Source of the DNA: Pirellulaceae bacterium
GTDB taxonomy: Bacteria > Planctomycetota > Planctomycetia > Pirellulales > Pirellulaceae
DNA: 64,000 nt
Assembly: GCA_018402565.1 (NCBI GenBank)
Contig: JAGYIQ010000001.1
Coordinates: 310,001-374,000, forward strand
Direction: 5' to 3'
This document shows positions 1-10,012 of this stretch, in pieces. Within the stretch, counting starts at the first letter, position 1. Each line of letters begins with the position of its first letter. Both the position numbers and the translations under genes were made by a program. The notes under the pieces were generated by a model. It saw only the letters and a program-made list of their open reading frames with translations, searched no databases and was not told the origin of the DNA.

Positions 1-2
1 AC

Positions 3-629
3 GAGCGGTGGCGTCGCCGATTCCCTTTGGCACGAGTCGTTACGGTCTGGGGGCCCTGGTGTCTGGGCGGTGGCCGGAACGGCTTTCCGGTCAGCGGCGA
101 AAGCTATGTCAATCTTGTGGTGTGGCCTTGGCAAGTTCAGTGTTTCTTGAGGCAATGGTTCAGCGATCAAGCGACGCTGTGGGATGTGCCTCGCACCAGC
201 AGCCCCACGGAGCGATTGGCGCGGGGTACAAACGCTGTGGAGTCCAAACCGGCATGGGGGCCAGAGGCCATCGATCTGATCTGCTCGGACCCCGCCATGG
301 AAGAAGCCTTGAGCATGGCCTGTGAGACATTGGGCTGGTCGGTCGAGCGGTTTCCAGCGGTCGCTGCGCGAGAGAGCGATACGAGGAAACGCGGCCAGCC
401 GAAGAAGGGCGCTGGCCGACTGTGGATCTGGGAGCCAGCGCCGAATCCGACCGACACAAGCCCTGATCAGCTGTTGGCAGCCTCACCCAGTGGCAGCGGC
501 ATCGTGCTGCTGGGCTTTGCCGAGTTGACGGGCCGCTGGGCCAACGACTCGACCGCCCGTCGTCTGTTTTTGCCGAAGCCGTTTCTGTTGGCGGAGCTAC
601 AGGCGGCAGTTCGCGATCTGTGTTTCTAA
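3..629 (+). CDS. Receiver-like hypothetical protein, 5' partial
   Basis: The frame is open from the left edge of the window, and the residues before the first possible start (a TTG at 27) read as ordinary protein, so the gene probably begins outside the window. About 200 residues are visible. The end, with a Lys-Pro-Phe followed by Leu-x-x-x-Val spacing near residues 185-198, looks like the last strand and helix of a response-regulator receiver domain, but I cannot identify the phospho-acceptor Asp, so a degenerate receiver is as likely as a working one. The middle is rich in Arg, Pro and Ser. The last 33 bases overlap the 3' end of convergent hisG. No function can be assigned from the sequence. 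Confidence 0.6.
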   Translation, partial: ERWRRRFPLARVVTVWGPWCLGGGRNGFPVSGESYVNLVVWPWQVQCFLRQWFSDQATLWDVPRTSSPTERLARGTNAVESKPAWGPEAIDLICSDPAMEEALSMACETLGWSVERFPAVAARESDTRKRGQPKKGAGRLWIWEPAPNPTDTSPDQLLAASPSGSGIVLLGFAELTGRWANDSTARRLFLPKPFLLAELQAAVRDLCF

Positions 630-1448
630 GATAGCGGTCGCACCGATTGCCTCGAGTCGTTCCATGACGTCGATGACCCGCGAGCGTTTGACCATCACGC
701 GGACCGCACACCACTCGGGATCCTCCAAGGGGTTGATGGTCGGCGAGTGGAAACCGGGTGCAATCTCGTGAGCGGCGGCAACCTTACTTCGCTGCACGTT
801 GAATTCGACCAAGGAGTACCCGCGGGCAATCACGACCCCTTCGAGTCGCCGCGTGATCCGCTCGGACAATTCGTTGACCCCGTTTCGTTGGTTGGCAATC
901 AAGACGGTCTCGTACTGGCCGACATCAGCCAAGACGCGGAGTCGATTGGCAGCCAACGTGCTACCGGTCTCTACTAGGTCGACGATTGCATCGGCCACGC
1001 CGAGAGAGATCATCACTTCGACACTGCCCGACAACCGGACCACACTGATCGGGCAGTTGAGTTGGTCGAAGAAACGCTGCGTGACTTGGGGGAAGCTGGT
1101 GGCAATCCGGCTACCAGCCATCTCTGCTGGAGATTGGATGGGGCTGTCGTCAGGCACGCAAATCGACAAGCGACAGGAGCCTTCGCCCAGCCGCAGTTTG
1201 GTGTGGACGTCGACTCCGGCCTCTTCGACCAAGTCACCACCGGTGATCCCCAGATCGATGGCACCCTCGGCGCAGAGGACGGGGATGTCATCGGTCCGCA
1301 GAAAGGCAATCTCCAGCGGCAAGTCCTTGACCTTCGCAAACAGACTGCGATTGGTACGCCGAAAGCGGATGCCGGCTTCGTTCAGCAACTTTTCAGACAG
1401 TTCGCTCAATCGCCCCTTGCTGGGGATGCCTAATCGCAATGGATTCAT
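597..1448 (-). CDS. hisG: ATP phosphoribosyltransferase (long form)
   Basis: This enzyme joins ATP and PRPP to give phosphoribosyl-ATP, the first and feedback-controlled step of histidine synthesis in the cytoplasm. The 283 residues match the long HisG form: two periplasmic-binding-protein-like lobes, the PRPP loop DAIVDLVETGSTL at residues 153-165, and a C-terminal ACT-like regulatory domain from about residue 208 that carries histidine inhibition in this form, so no HisZ is needed. It starts inside the last codons of hisE with an ATGA overlap, so the two are translated as a unit. Its 3' end overlaps the convergent gene at the window edge by 33 bases. Confidence 0.96.
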   Translation of the reverse strand: MNPLRLGIPSKGRLSELSEKLLNEAGIRFRRTNRSLFAKVKDLPLEIAFLRTDDIPVLCAEGAIDLGITGGDLVEEAGVDVHTKLRLGEGSCRLSICVPDDSPIQSPAEMAGSRIATSFPQVTQRFFDQLNCPISVVRLSGSVEVMISLGVADAIVDLVETGSTLAANRLRVLADVGQYETVLIANQRNGVNELSERITRRLEGVVIARGYSLVEFNVQRSKVAAAHEIAPGFHSPTINPLEDPEWCAVRVMVKRSRVIDVMERLEAIGATAILETQIANCRL

Positions 1449-1897
1449 TGGGGGTCCTTGTTTGCTGCGGGGTTGATTGTCGCTGGGCGACTCGCCTTTT
1501 CGTCCAGCCCCGACACGCCTGCGCGGCGATCCAGTTCACGTCGCACGTCGTCCACATCGACGTGGTGCAATGCCAACATAACCCAGAGGTGGTAGACCAG
1601 GTCCGCAGCCTCGTAGATCAGGTGCCCGCAGGTTCCCGGCGTCTTGCCCGCGCGGGTGGATGGATCGGGGGCCGAATTCGCCGCCGGGTTAGCCGTTCCA
1701 GCCAGAGCCGCCGCAATTCGCTCCGCCGCGTCGACCACCTCGGCCGCCTCTTCGCGGATCTTGTCACCGACCAAACCAATTCCGCCGCTAAGCAGTTTCT
1801 GGGTGTAGGAGCGATCCGCCGGCTGGTCCCTGCGTGCGACGATTGTTTGCATCAAGCGATCAAAGGCGTCTGGGGCGTTCCCCTCATCAAATTGCAC
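1445..1897 (-). CDS. hisE: Phosphoribosyl-ATP pyrophosphatase
   Basis: HisE removes pyrophosphate from phosphoribosyl-ATP, the second histidine step, acting directly on the HisG product. The MazG-like helical fold is seen in the acidic metal-binding pairs EEAAEVVDAAE at residues 49-59 and YEAADLVYHLW at 95-105. Between them, residues 66-88 form an Ala/Pro/Thr-rich insert not usual in the family; it probably loops out between helices. The fused HisI cyclohydrolase found in some bacteria is absent. The protein is 150 residues, longer than the usual 95-110 because of this insert and an Ala-rich tail. It is first in a two-gene unit with hisG. Confidence 0.93.
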   Translation of the reverse strand: MQFDEGNAPDAFDRLMQTIVARRDQPADRSYTQKLLSGGIGLVGDKIREEAAEVVDAAERIAAALAGTANPAANSAPDPSTRAGKTPGTCGHLIYEAADLVYHLWVMLALHHVDVDDVRRELDRRAGVSGLDEKASRPATINPAANKDPQ

Positions 1898-1930
1898 GCA
1901 AACTCACTCCCGTTCAAAAACACGCCCCCC

Positions 1931-1970
1931 GCCCCCAACTCAACCCGCCCCCAACTCAACCCGCCCCAAT
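1931..1970. repeat. 16-bp tandem repeat between hisE and miaA
   Basis: Two exact copies of GCCCCCAACTCAACCC start at 1931 and 1947, and a partial third begins at 1963. The rest of this 323-base gap (1898-2220) between the divergent genes hisE and miaA has no convincing ORF or promoter. Confidence 0.8.
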
Positions 1971-2220
1971 CGACCGGCGACCGCAAACGATTGCTCGGCA
2001 GCGAGGTATCGTAGGTCAACCCCGCCGACCTGGCAACGGTCCCACGCGGATGAGCAAGACCTGGTTAGGTCGGCTCCTGCCCGCCGGTTCCGGACTTGTC
2101 ACCAGACGGTTAAAATGAGCAGCGTCGGGCGAGGCTCGGTCGTCTGGGTCTGCGAGGCCTCCGTGGGGCGGGTAGGGCCGTCGAGTTTGCCGCGAAATCC
2201 CCTCCGAAAGTTTCCGTTCT

Positions 2221-3183
2221 GTGTCTCCAACTCCCAGTGAACTCGAGTCGATCCGCCAGTGTTGGTTTCTGACGGGGGCCACGGCCAGTGGCAAGTCGCA
2301 GCTGAGTCTGCGTTTGGCGGAGCAGCTGAATGCCGAGATCATCTCGTTGGACTCGATGGCCATTTACCGCGAGATGGACCTGGGGACGGCCAAGCCCAAT
2401 GCGGCAGCTCGCCAGGCAGTTCCGCACCACTTGATCGACATTTTATGGCCGAACGACTCCTACAGTGTGACTCAGTATCGAGCGGCCGCGTGCGATAAAA
2501 TGGCTGAGATCCGCAGCCGTGGGCGTGAGGTGCTGTTTGTGGGCGGGACGGCCCTGTACCTCCAAGCCCTGCTCAAGGGCATTTTTGCTGGGCCGCCAGC
2601 CGATTGGGCCTTTCGACAAGCGATCGAAGAAGAGGTGCAAGCGGTCGGTATCGAGTGCCTGCACGAGCGACTGAAGTCGGTTGATCCGCTGTCGGCCGAC
2701 AAACTGCATCCCAACGATACCAAGCGGATTGTTCGCGCCCTCGAAGTACTGCACCTGACCGGGCAACCGATCAGCCACCAGCAACGCGAGTTCGAACGCA
2801 GCTTTCGGCCGGAGCAGTGCCGCGTGTTCTGGCTGCATCGACCGCGTCCCGAGCTGCACCAGCGGATCGAGCAGCGTGTCGAGTCGATGTTCCAGGCCGG
2901 CTTGATCGAGGAAGTGGCAGGGTTGTTGGCGAAGTATGGCGAGCTGAGTCACACGGCCAACCAAGCGGTTGGCTACAAAGAGGTGATCGAGCACCTCCGG
3001 CGCGGGCTTTCAATGGCGGATACGATCGAGCAGGTAAAAATCCGGACCCGCCGATTCGCTCGGGCCCAGGAGACATGGTTCCGCAACATGAGCGAGAACC
3101 GACCGATCGAAGTCAGCGGCCCGCTGGACTCGGCTGAAGTCGCGGCCCAGATCATCGACAGCGGGCGGATCTTGGCGGACTAA
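2221..3183 (+). CDS. miaA: tRNA dimethylallyltransferase
   Basis: MiaA transfers a dimethylallyl group to N6 of A37 in tRNAs that read codons starting with U. The P-loop GATASGKS lies at residues 19-26, followed by the family motif DSMAIYREMDLGTAKP around residues 43-58 and the VGGTALYLQALLKG stretch that lines the active-site channel. At 320 residues it is a normal length. The start is GTG; the Shine-Dalgarno in front of it is weak, but the reading frame and the distance to the P-loop fit no better start. It stands alone between the his genes and the convergent VWA gene. Confidence 0.95.
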   Translation: MSPTPSELESIRQCWFLTGATASGKSQLSLRLAEQLNAEIISLDSMAIYREMDLGTAKPNAAARQAVPHHLIDILWPNDSYSVTQYRAAACDKMAEIRSRGREVLFVGGTALYLQALLKGIFAGPPADWAFRQAIEEEVQAVGIECLHERLKSVDPLSADKLHPNDTKRIVRALEVLHLTGQPISHQQREFERSFRPEQCRVFWLHRPRPELHQRIEQRVESMFQAGLIEEVAGLLAKYGELSHTANQAVGYKEVIEHLRRGLSMADTIEQVKIRTRRFARAQETWFRNMSENRPIEVSGPLDSAEVAAQIIDSGRILAD

Positions 3184-3238
3184 GCCTTGACCCCGCACGC
3201 CATGCAGCGTGCGCAAGCCGCGTCTGCGCCAACAGGCC

Positions 3239-4960
3239 CTAGCTGATGATCTCGCGTCGCTGGGACACGTAATCCCAGACGACGAACCGATCCAGGTCAT
3301 CGCCGGCCGTGAAGAAGACTCGGCCCCGCGTTTCTTGGGCAATCTTGTACGCGAAGCGAATATCCTCCTGCGACTGCGACCAACTGGGTAGCAGGAAGAT
3401 GTTGATGGTGATACCGGCCATTTGGCACAACTTGGCTTCCCGCAACGTGGCCTGTTCCGTCAGCGGATGCGGCGGGTACAGCAGGAACAGGTGGGGGCCC
3501 TCGCAGTGCGCCGTCGGCAATCCATCGGTGATCAGGATCACTTGCCGATTCGGCGTTGGCTGGACTTCCAACAGTCGTCGGGCCAGCTCCAAACTGCGTT
3601 GAATATTGGTGAAGTGCGGGTGCACCATGGATTCAGTGATGTCATCCCGACTCATGTCGTAACGCAACTGCACGACGGGGTCGTGGATCGTGACTGGCTT
3701 GGGCATCGACTCCATGAACTCAGACACGCTGCGTTGTTTGGCAAACGAGTACATTTCGATAAACGACACGCTGTCGCCAGGGTACTCGCTGCGAATCAGC
3801 CCATCCAATGCCAAAGCCATGCGTTTGACGTTGACGTATTGGCCGTCGTAACGCATCGAGCCGCTCATGTCGCCGACGACAACGGTCGCGCACTTCGGGC
3901 GATTCTGAGTCCGATGCAGCTGCATGTCTTCGGGCAACAAACGCAGCGGCCGCTGGTCTCGCTGGCGGATCAGGGCGTTGGTCAAGGATTGCGTCCAGTC
4001 CATCGTGGCCACGGAGTCGCCGAACTGGTACGCTCGGGTGGTCGGTAACTCTGCCACGCCTTCCCCCAGCGGCGTGGCCGAATGCCGACCGCTACGCGAG
4101 GCCTGCAATTGGCTGAAGATCTTGGCCAGCAGACGGCTCTGGTACAGCCGCATGGCCTTGGGACTGAGCTGCCAGCCTCCCTTGCCACGCTCCAACCCTT
4201 CTCGTTCGGCCATTTGCTCGATGACCTGGTCCAAGTAGTCGCGGATTTGATCGAGTGCACCGGGATCGCCTTCCTGGACGAAGTCCTGCAGTTCGTCCAA
4301 GTCGATCAAGCCGATCTGCCCGGTCTTCTCGGCCTCTTCCAACTGTTTGAGCAACTCGTCAATCTTCTCCAGCTCGGCTTTGACCTCGACAGCCTCATCC
4401 GGTGTCAGACTTTGGCGCCCTGTGAAGGCGTACTTCGCCCGGAGTTGTTGGACTTCGGTCAATGTCTCCAAGTCCCCGATCAACCGCACCAGTTGGCGGC
4501 CGAACTGGGTCTTCTGGTCGGACAGCCGGTACCACAGTCGCTCCAAGTGATATCGCTGCTGCCCCAAGGCAGCCCGGCGAAAGTCCTGTTCCAACGGCTG
4601 GGGCGGTTTGATTCGCCGCCTCAGGTTTTCGTAGTCCTCGGCGGCCTGCCGCTCGGCAGATTCGGGCTCATAAGTACTGAGGATCTTGGCTTTTCGTTCC
4701 AACAGGAACCGCCGCAGCGAGGCGAGACTGGGGCCCAGCCCACCCAACTGCGAGGGATCAATCCGCACGGCTCGACGCAGCTGCTCCTCGGTCAGCTCAC
4801 TCGATTGGCTGCCAGTCATCAGCATCCAATCCATCAAGGGCGAGACCAAGTCGGTGGCGGGAGCGGAGGGAGGCGGGATACGGAGGGGATCGTATTTTTG
4901 GTACGTATGGTAGAGACCGGGCCGAGCCGCTGGGGTATCCGTCCGCTCAGTCTCACTCAT
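3239..4960 (-). CDS. VWA-domain protein with helical N-terminus
   Basis: A 573-residue cytoplasmic protein without signal peptide or membrane segments. The N-terminal two thirds are charged and helical, with a coiled-coil-like Glu/Lys/Leu run around residues 185-260. The C-terminal third is a von Willebrand factor A domain with a complete metal-ion site: DMSGSM at 364-369 and the later TDGLPT motif. Proteins of this build often work with a MoxR-type AAA+ ATPase as a chelatase-like or chaperone pair; no such ATPase is in the window. It starts 17 bases behind the ApbE-NqrM gene on the same strand, so it may be the last gene of the nqr unit. The substrate is unknown. Confidence 0.75.
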   Translation of the reverse strand: MSETERTDTPAARPGLYHTYQKYDPLRIPPPSAPATDLVSPLMDWMLMTGSQSSELTEEQLRRAVRIDPSQLGGLGPSLASLRRFLLERKAKILSTYEPESAERQAAEDYENLRRRIKPPQPLEQDFRRAALGQQRYHLERLWYRLSDQKTQFGRQLVRLIGDLETLTEVQQLRAKYAFTGRQSLTPDEAVEVKAELEKIDELLKQLEEAEKTGQIGLIDLDELQDFVQEGDPGALDQIRDYLDQVIEQMAEREGLERGKGGWQLSPKAMRLYQSRLLAKIFSQLQASRSGRHSATPLGEGVAELPTTRAYQFGDSVATMDWTQSLTNALIRQRDQRPLRLLPEDMQLHRTQNRPKCATVVVGDMSGSMRYDGQYVNVKRMALALDGLIRSEYPGDSVSFIEMYSFAKQRSVSEFMESMPKPVTIHDPVVQLRYDMSRDDITESMVHPHFTNIQRSLELARRLLEVQPTPNRQVILITDGLPTAHCEGPHLFLLYPPHPLTEQATLREAKLCQMAGITINIFLLPSWSQSQEDIRFAYKIAQETRGRVFFTAGDDLDRFVVWDYVSQRREIIS

Positions 4961-4977
4961 TCTATCAACCTTTAAGT

Positions 4978-6447
4978 TTATGTTTCGGCTCGCTCCGCCG
5001 CTTCACGGGCTTCCCGAGCCGCTCGGGCGCCTCGGCCCAAATCGCGACATTCTTGGCTGGGATTCGCACACAGTTCGCAGGGAGACTTGCTGTCTCGGTT
5101 GGGCATGTTCGCCAAGCCACCACAAGAACCGGCAATCGGCTTGCGTTTAAACAGCACCCCGACGCTCATGCCCGCCAAAGCCAAGCCAAACACCAGGACC
5201 GTGGCGCCGACCATCACCAACCAATTCGGCCCAACCACTTCGGTCGGCTGTTGCAGCGGTTGGGGAAAACGGTCGTTCTGTACAGCTGTGAAAGTCCCCG
5301 CGGCGTCACGCGTGACCATGTGCAGCCCCAGGCCATGCGCCCGAGCCAACTCGAACATCCGCTCGGAGCCCAAAACCATGGCCGCGGTCGCCCAGGCATC
5401 CGCCACCGCGCAGTCCTCGACGACGATCGAGGCCAAGGCCACATCCCCAGCGGTCGGGTAACCGGTGCGAGGATCGATGGTGTGGGCGTAACGCTTGCCG
5501 TTGATCATGCGAAACTGGCGGTAGTCGCCGCTGGTGGCAATGGAGCGGTTGATGACCGGCACCCGCAAATCGATCACCCGTTGGTCCTCCAGCGGCTTCT
5601 CGATGCCACAGACCCACGGTCGGCCCGCCGGATGCTGGCCCTCGGCACGGACCTCCTCACCCACCTCGACAAAGAAACTCTTATGCCCAAGTTCACGAAC
5701 CACCCGGGCAACTTCATCCACCGCGTAGCCCTTGGCCACCGCAGATAAATCAATTTCCAGATCCGGCACCGACTTCTTCAAGGCTGGGGGCTCCAAGCGT
5801 ACTTCCAGTTTCTGGAAGCCAACTCGCTGTAACAGCGACTCAATCGCTTCGGCCGTTGGCACATTCGACTCGCCCACGCCCACGGAGGAATCACCCACGC
5901 CCGCGGACGAATCACTCGACGCCGCAGCGCCAAACTTCCAAGCGGCGACCAACGGGCCAACCGTGATGTCGAAGGCACCTTCCGATTGACGACTGATTTG
6001 CAAGGCCAAAATAACGACGCGGGCGGTCTCCTCGTCGACGGCAAACCAGTCCATTCCCTGATGCTGGTTAAATCTTGAGACAGCCGACTCGGGAAGGTAG
6101 GTCGACATTCGTTGGTTGATTTCGTCCAACCGCCGCTGCACTGCCAACGACACGCTTTCGAGCGCCGGATCGTCGATGCTACCAGACAACGTCACTTGAT
6201 AACGGATCGGACCGAAACACTGGCCCTCAATCCGAGTAGTCGTCCCATCTGATCCGACTGCCAGCGTCCCGGTCAGCAATACCAGGCACACCCACAGCAA
6301 CAAACGGGCTCCTGCAAGCAGAGCCTCACAGGCAATCGCCGGAATCCGGGTGAGTCCGTCTCGCTGGGCCTTCACCGGGGCGAATTCTGCCTGGGCGTCC
6401 TTCACCGGGGCGAGTTGCAGTGCTGGGATCATCGGAACCTCGTTCAT
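4978..6447 (-). CDS. apbE: ApbE flavin transferase fused to NqrM-like domain
   Basis: Residues 44-64 are a signal-anchor segment. Residues 75-390 are an ApbE (FAD:protein FMN transferase) domain that attaches FMN to Thr of the SGAT motifs of NqrB and NqrC; visible family blocks are DLSAVAKGYAVDEVA (233-247), ATSGDYRQF and the HTIDPRTGYP block (322-331). The usual GG-E/D motif reads VEVGEEVRAEG. Residues 410-432 form a second membrane segment, followed by KRKPIAGSCGGL and three more Cys at 457, 460 and 467. This part matches NqrM (DUF539), a small one-TM protein with four Cys needed to mature Na+-NQR. The topology fits: ApbE outside, Cys cluster inside. A low-complexity insert lies at 173-198. 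Confidence 0.88.
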   Translation of the reverse strand: MNEVPMIPALQLAPVKDAQAEFAPVKAQRDGLTRIPAIACEALLAGARLLLWVCLVLLTGTLAVGSDGTTTRIEGQCFGPIRYQVTLSGSIDDPALESVSLAVQRRLDEINQRMSTYLPESAVSRFNQHQGMDWFAVDEETARVVILALQISRQSEGAFDITVGPLVAAWKFGAAASSDSSAGVGDSSVGVGESNVPTAEAIESLLQRVGFQKLEVRLEPPALKKSVPDLEIDLSAVAKGYAVDEVARVVRELGHKSFFVEVGEEVRAEGQHPAGRPWVCGIEKPLEDQRVIDLRVPVINRSIATSGDYRQFRMINGKRYAHTIDPRTGYPTAGDVALASIVVEDCAVADAWATAAMVLGSERMFELARAHGLGLHMVTRDAAGTFTAVQNDRFPQPLQQPTEVVGPNWLVMVGATVLVFGLALAGMSVGVLFKRKPIAGSCGGLANMPNRDSKSPCELCANPSQECRDLGRGARAAREAREAAERAET

Positions 6448-6526
6448 CAGCCAGACTTTCCGGAGACTGGAACCACGGCTACCCCAACGGCCCTAACACG
6501 CCCCGATGTTAACACCTCTCGGAGAA

Positions 6527-6606
6527 GTCACCCAGAGGGCACGTCACCCAGAGGGCACGTCACCCAGAGGGCAAGTCACCCGGAGGTTATGTCACCCGGC
6601 AGAGAT
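6527..6606. repeat. Five 16-bp tandem repeats upstream of apbE-nqrM
   Basis: Copies of GTCACCCAGAGGGCAC begin at 6527, 6543, 6559, 6575 and 6591, exactly 16 bp apart; the first three are nearly identical and the last two diverge. They fill much of the 189-base space between nqrF and the ApbE-NqrM gene, so copy-number changes would alter their spacing. No spacers are present, so this is not a CRISPR array. Confidence 0.85.
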
Positions 6607-6636
6607 AAACTTGCGTGACTCGAGTTCCCTCCGTCC

Positions 6637-7863
6637 TTAGCCGCCGAAGTCATCGAAGGCGATGTTCTCGGGCTCGACGCCCATGTCATCCAACAACTTG
6701 AACACGGCTTGGTTCATCATCGGAGGACCACAGATGTAGTACTCGATATCTTCGGGAGCTGGGTGCGCCTTCAGGTAGTTCTCGTACAGCACGTTATGGA
6801 TAAAGCCTTTGTACCCTGTCCAGTTGTCCTCGGGCAACGGTTCAGACAAGGCGATATTGAATGTGAAGTTCGGGAATTCAGCCTCGATCTTCCGGAAGTG
6901 GTCCACGTAGAACAGCTCGCGGAGACTGCGGCCGCCGTACCAGTAGGTCACTTTGCGGCCAGTCTTGAGGTTGTTGAACAATTCGAAGATGTGGCTGCGG
7001 AGCGGAGCCATGCCGGCACCACCCCCGATGTAGACCATTTCTGCCTCGGTGTCCTTGATAAAGAATTCACCGTAGGGGCCGCTGATGGTGACCTTGTCAC
7101 CGGGCTTCAAACCGAAGATGTACGACGACATCTTGCCTGGAGGAGCGTTCGGGACCTTTGGGGGAGGCGAGGCCACACGGACATTCAGCATAATGATGCC
7201 CTTCTCACCCGGGTAGTTGGCCATCGAGTAGGCGCGGATGACGGGCTCGTCGACCTTCGACACGTACTGCCAAATATTGTACTTATCCCAATCCTCGCGG
7301 TACTCCGCATCGATGTCGAAGTCTTTGTAGTTGACCACATGCGGTGGCGCTTCGATCTGGATGTAGCCACCCGCCTTGAAGTGCACATCTTCGCCCTCGG
7401 GCAACTTCAGCTTCAGCTCTTTGATGAACGTGGCGACATTGTCGTTGGAGATGACCTCACATTCCCACTTCTTGGTTTCGAATACCTCTTCGGGGACTTC
7501 GACCTTCATGTCCTGTCGCACGGCCACCTGGCAGCTGAGTCGCTCGCCCTCGCGAGCCTCCCGCTTGTTGATGTGACCTTTCTCGGTCGCCAAGATTTCA
7601 CCGCCACCTTCCAAGACCTTGACTTTGCACTGGGCGCAGGTGCCACCACCGCCGCAAGCCGAGGAAACGAAGATACCGGCATCAGCCAACGCACCGAGCA
7701 GCTTGCCACCGGCCGGCACGCACAGTTCTTTTTGGCCATTGATCATGATCTTGACGTCGCCGGTGTTCACCAGGTTCTTACGGGCCACCATGATGACACC
7801 GACCAGTGCCAGAACGATGCCACAGAAGAAAAGAACACCTAGAAAAATTGAGATATAGTCCAT
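6637..7863 (-). CDS. nqrF: Na+-NQR subunit F (NADH dehydrogenase)
   Basis: NqrF is the electron input subunit of the sodium-pumping NADH:quinone oxidoreductase: it oxidises NADH through FAD and passes electrons through a 2Fe-2S cluster. An N-terminal membrane helix (about residues 5-27) is followed by a ferredoxin domain with Cys in [10 protein letters not shown] plus a later Cys, then a ferredoxin-reductase module with the FAD motif RAYSMANYP and the NADH-binding [12 protein letters not shown]. The C-terminus [10 protein letters not shown] is typical. At 408 residues it is complete. It is the last core gene of nqrABCDEF, 106 bases behind nqrE. Confidence 0.97.
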   Translation of the reverse strand: MDYISIFLGVLFFCGIVLALVGVIMVARKNLVNTGDVKIMINGQKELCVPAGGKLLGALADAGIFVSSACGGGGTCAQCKVKVLEGGGEILATEKGHINKREAREGERLSCQVAVRQDMKVEVPEEVFETKKWECEVISNDNVATFIKELKLKLPEGEDVHFKAGGYIQIEAPPHVVNYKDFDIDAEYREDWDKYNIWQYVSKVDEPVIRAYSMANYPGEKGIIMLNVRVASPPPKVPNAPPGKMSSYIFGLKPGDKVTISGPYGEFFIKDTEAEMVYIGGGAGMAPLRSHIFELFNNLKTGRKVTYWYGGRSLRELFYVDHFRKIEAEFPNFTFNIALSEPLPEDNWTGYKGFIHNVLYENYLKAHPAPEDIEYYICGPPMMNQAVFKLLDDMGVEPENIAFDDFGG

Positions 7864-7969
7864 CTGACCTGATCCTTTGCCCCTGACCGATTTGACCGTT
7901 TACACAAACACGTCCAACCACGCACGCTGCCCTTCGAGCGGCTCGCCCGCCCGACCAACCTACAGCGTC

Positions 7970-8581
7970 TCAAATACCCGAAAATGCCAAGAAGCCTAAA
8001 GCGATGAGGCCGATGGTCACAAACGTGATCCCCAAGCCACGCAAACCCGCCGGCACATCCGAGTACTTCATCTTCTCACGAATCGCCGCCAAGACGACAA
8101 TCGCCACTGCCCAACCGAAGCCGGACCCGACACCGTAAATGGTGCTCTCTACGAACCCGTAGCTCCGCTCGATCATGAACAGCGATCCACCCAAAATGGC
8201 GCAGTTCACGGTGATCAACGGCAGGAAAATACCCAAGGCGTTGAACAGCGCCGGGGCGTACTTCTCCAGGACCATCTCCAAGATCTGGACCATCGCCGCG
8301 ATCACCCCGATGAACGAAATGAGTCGCAGGAAACTCAAGTCGACACTCTCGCTGATCGCTCCCGGACGCAGAAAGTAATAGTCGATCAAGTTGTTGGCTG
8401 GGATAGTGATGGCCTGAACCACCACCACCGCAAAGCCCAAGCCGATGGCCGTCTTGACGTCTTTGCTAATCGCAATGAACGTACACATACCCAAGAAAAA
8501 GACCAACGCTAAGTTCTCGACGAAGGCTGCCTTCAAGAACAGTCGCATGGCATCATCGAAGGAAATCAAGTCCAGTGACAT
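7970..8581 (-). CDS. nqrE: Na+-NQR subunit E
   Basis: An integral membrane subunit of Na+-NQR with six predicted helices that, together with NqrD, holds an iron centre and forms part of the sodium path. The 203-residue length is standard. I place the start at the ATG read at 8581, which gives the family start [16 protein letters not shown] and leaves four bases after the nqrD stop; a longer frame with an upstream ATG runs into nqrD and adds a basic stretch foreign to the family. Confidence 0.95.
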   Translation of the reverse strand: MSLDLISFDDAMRLFLKAAFVENLALVFFLGMCTFIAISKDVKTAIGLGFAVVVVQAITIPANNLIDYYFLRPGAISESVDLSFLRLISFIGVIAAMVQILEMVLEKYAPALFNALGIFLPLITVNCAILGGSLFMIERSYGFVESTIYGVGSGFGWAVAIVVLAAIREKMKYSDVPAGLRGLGITFVTIGLIALGFLAFSGI

Positions 8582-8585
8582 CTCG

Positions 8586-9212
8586 TTACGCCTTTTCAAT
8601 CTGAGCCGGTTTGGCGGTACGCAAGACCCAAATAAACGCCCCAATCAAGAAAAACGCGCTGGGCGACTGCAACATCAAGCCCTGCGTGAACTCCCGCTTG
8701 AATTCATCGGACACCAATTGGTAGCCGAACAAACTCCACGAGCCAAAGAGTTCACGAAAGAAAGCCACTGCCATCAGCACGACGCTGTAGCCCAAACCAT
8801 TGCCCACGCCGTCGACAAAACTGTCGCGGACGTTGTTGGACATGGCAAAGCCTTCCGCCCGACCCATCACAATGCAGTTGGTGATGATCAAGCCCACAAA
8901 CACGCTCAATTCCTTGCTGACATCGTACACGAAGGCCTTCAAGACCTGATCCACAATGATCACCATCGAGGCGATAATCGTCATCTGGACAATGATCCGG
9001 ATGCTGCCAGGAATGAACGATCGAATCGCGGAGATCGCTGCGCTGGATACCGCCGTCACGGCAATCACCGCCAGGCACATCGTCAGCGACTTGTCCATCT
9101 TGGTCGTGACCGCCAAGGCACTGCAGATACCCAGCATCTGCAAGGCGATCGGGTTGTTGTCGAAGACTGGTCCGAACAGAATCGAACCGAGACCTTTTTT
9201 GCTACTCGACAT
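8586..9212 (-). CDS. nqrD: Na+-NQR subunit D
   Basis: The partner of NqrE: a six-helix membrane protein of 208 residues. The conserved segment [17 protein letters not shown] near the N-terminus and [13 protein letters not shown] in the middle are diagnostic of the NqrD/RnfE family. It follows nqrC by two bases and precedes nqrE by four, so these genes are clearly co-translated. Confidence 0.95.
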   Translation of the reverse strand: MSSSKKGLGSILFGPVFDNNPIALQMLGICSALAVTTKMDKSLTMCLAVIAVTAVSSAAISAIRSFIPGSIRIIVQMTIIASMVIIVDQVLKAFVYDVSKELSVFVGLIITNCIVMGRAEGFAMSNNVRDSFVDGVGNGLGYSVVLMAVAFFRELFGSWSLFGYQLVSDEFKREFTQGLMLQSPSAFFLIGAFIWVLRTAKPAQIEKA

Positions 9213-9214
9213 GA

Positions 9215-10012
9215 CTACAATTTCTCCTGTCGCACTCGGCTCAAGTAAGGACCAAAACCTTGGTCACCCATCCAGTAACGCAGCATGTTTTCCACGCCCT
9301 TGCTGGTGATCGTCGCGCCCGAGAGACCGTCCACTTGGGTGTCCGAGGTCGCTTCGCCTTTGACCACAGTCAACGCGACATCGCCCGACTCATCGAACAA
9401 CACCTTGCCATTCCAACGCGAACGCCAACCCAAGTTGTCTACCTCGCCACCCAGACCCGGCGTTTCCGCGTGCGAATAATACGTGAGATAGGCCGCAGTG
9501 GTCAGATCCGGTTGCAAGGCCAAGAAGCCCTTGAGCGTCGACCACAAACCCTTGCCGCGAACCGGGAACACGTAACGCTCAGTCGAATCCGTCCGGATAT
9601 AAACATGCGAGCGATTCTCTCGGCGTTTGATCTGCCCCAAGTCCTCCGCAGGCGGGATGTCGGTGTACTGGCCGGCCTTACGCAATTCAGCCACTTCGAT
9701 CTGGCGGAAGGCAACTTTCTGTTCGTCAGTGTACTCGCCGGTCACATCCTCGCCCGTCTCCAGGTCAATGATGATGTTCCTGAAGTTAGTCCCGAAGAAA
9801 TCTTTGACTTCGGCTCCCGACATCTTCTTAAAGGACTCACGCTCGGCGTCGTCGGCCGCGGCCGCCAACAGAATGTTTCGCTGTGTATCGACCTGAACCC
9901 AGTACTCCTGCTGGGACTTCAAACCGATCGCTGCGGCCGACACAAACAGGGCACAAACCGCACAGACGGTTCCTGCCACAGTAAAAATATATCCAATGCC
10001 ATCACGCTGCAT
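9215..10012 (-). CDS. nqrC: Na+-NQR subunit C (covalent FMN)
   Basis: NqrC is a periplasm-facing flavoprotein subunit anchored by one N-terminal helix (about residues 9-30). The FMN attachment motif is seen as [17 protein letters not shown] near residues 225-241; the Thr of SGAT receives FMN from ApbE, which is encoded in the same unit. It is 265 residues long, standard for the family. Its start overlaps the end of nqrB by 11 bases. Confidence 0.95.
   Translation of the reverse strand: MQRDGIGYIFTVAGTVCAVCALFVSAAAIGLKSQQEYWVQVDTQRNILLAAAADDAERESFKKMSGAEVKDFFGTNFRNIIIDLETGEDVTGEYTDEQKVAFRQIEVAELRKAGQYTDIPPAEDLGQIKRRENRSHVYIRTDSTERYVFPVRGKGLWSTLKGFLALQPDLTTAAYLTYYSHAETPGLGGEVDNLGWRSRWNGKVLFDESGDVALTVVKGEATSDTQVDGLSGATITSKGVENMLRYWMGDQGFGPYLSRVRQEKL

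Noticed and set aside
3422..4975. Long plus-strand ORFs opposite the VWA gene
   Set aside because: Antisense shadows in GC-rich DNA; rich in His, Gln and Arg, no motifs, while the minus frame has a complete VWA domain.
6527..6606. CRISPR array
   Set aside because: Copies are 16 bp and directly joined, without spacers or cas genes.
6709..7842. 377-codon plus-strand ORF opposite nqrF
   Set aside because: The minus strand encodes a full-length NqrF with all cofactor motifs.
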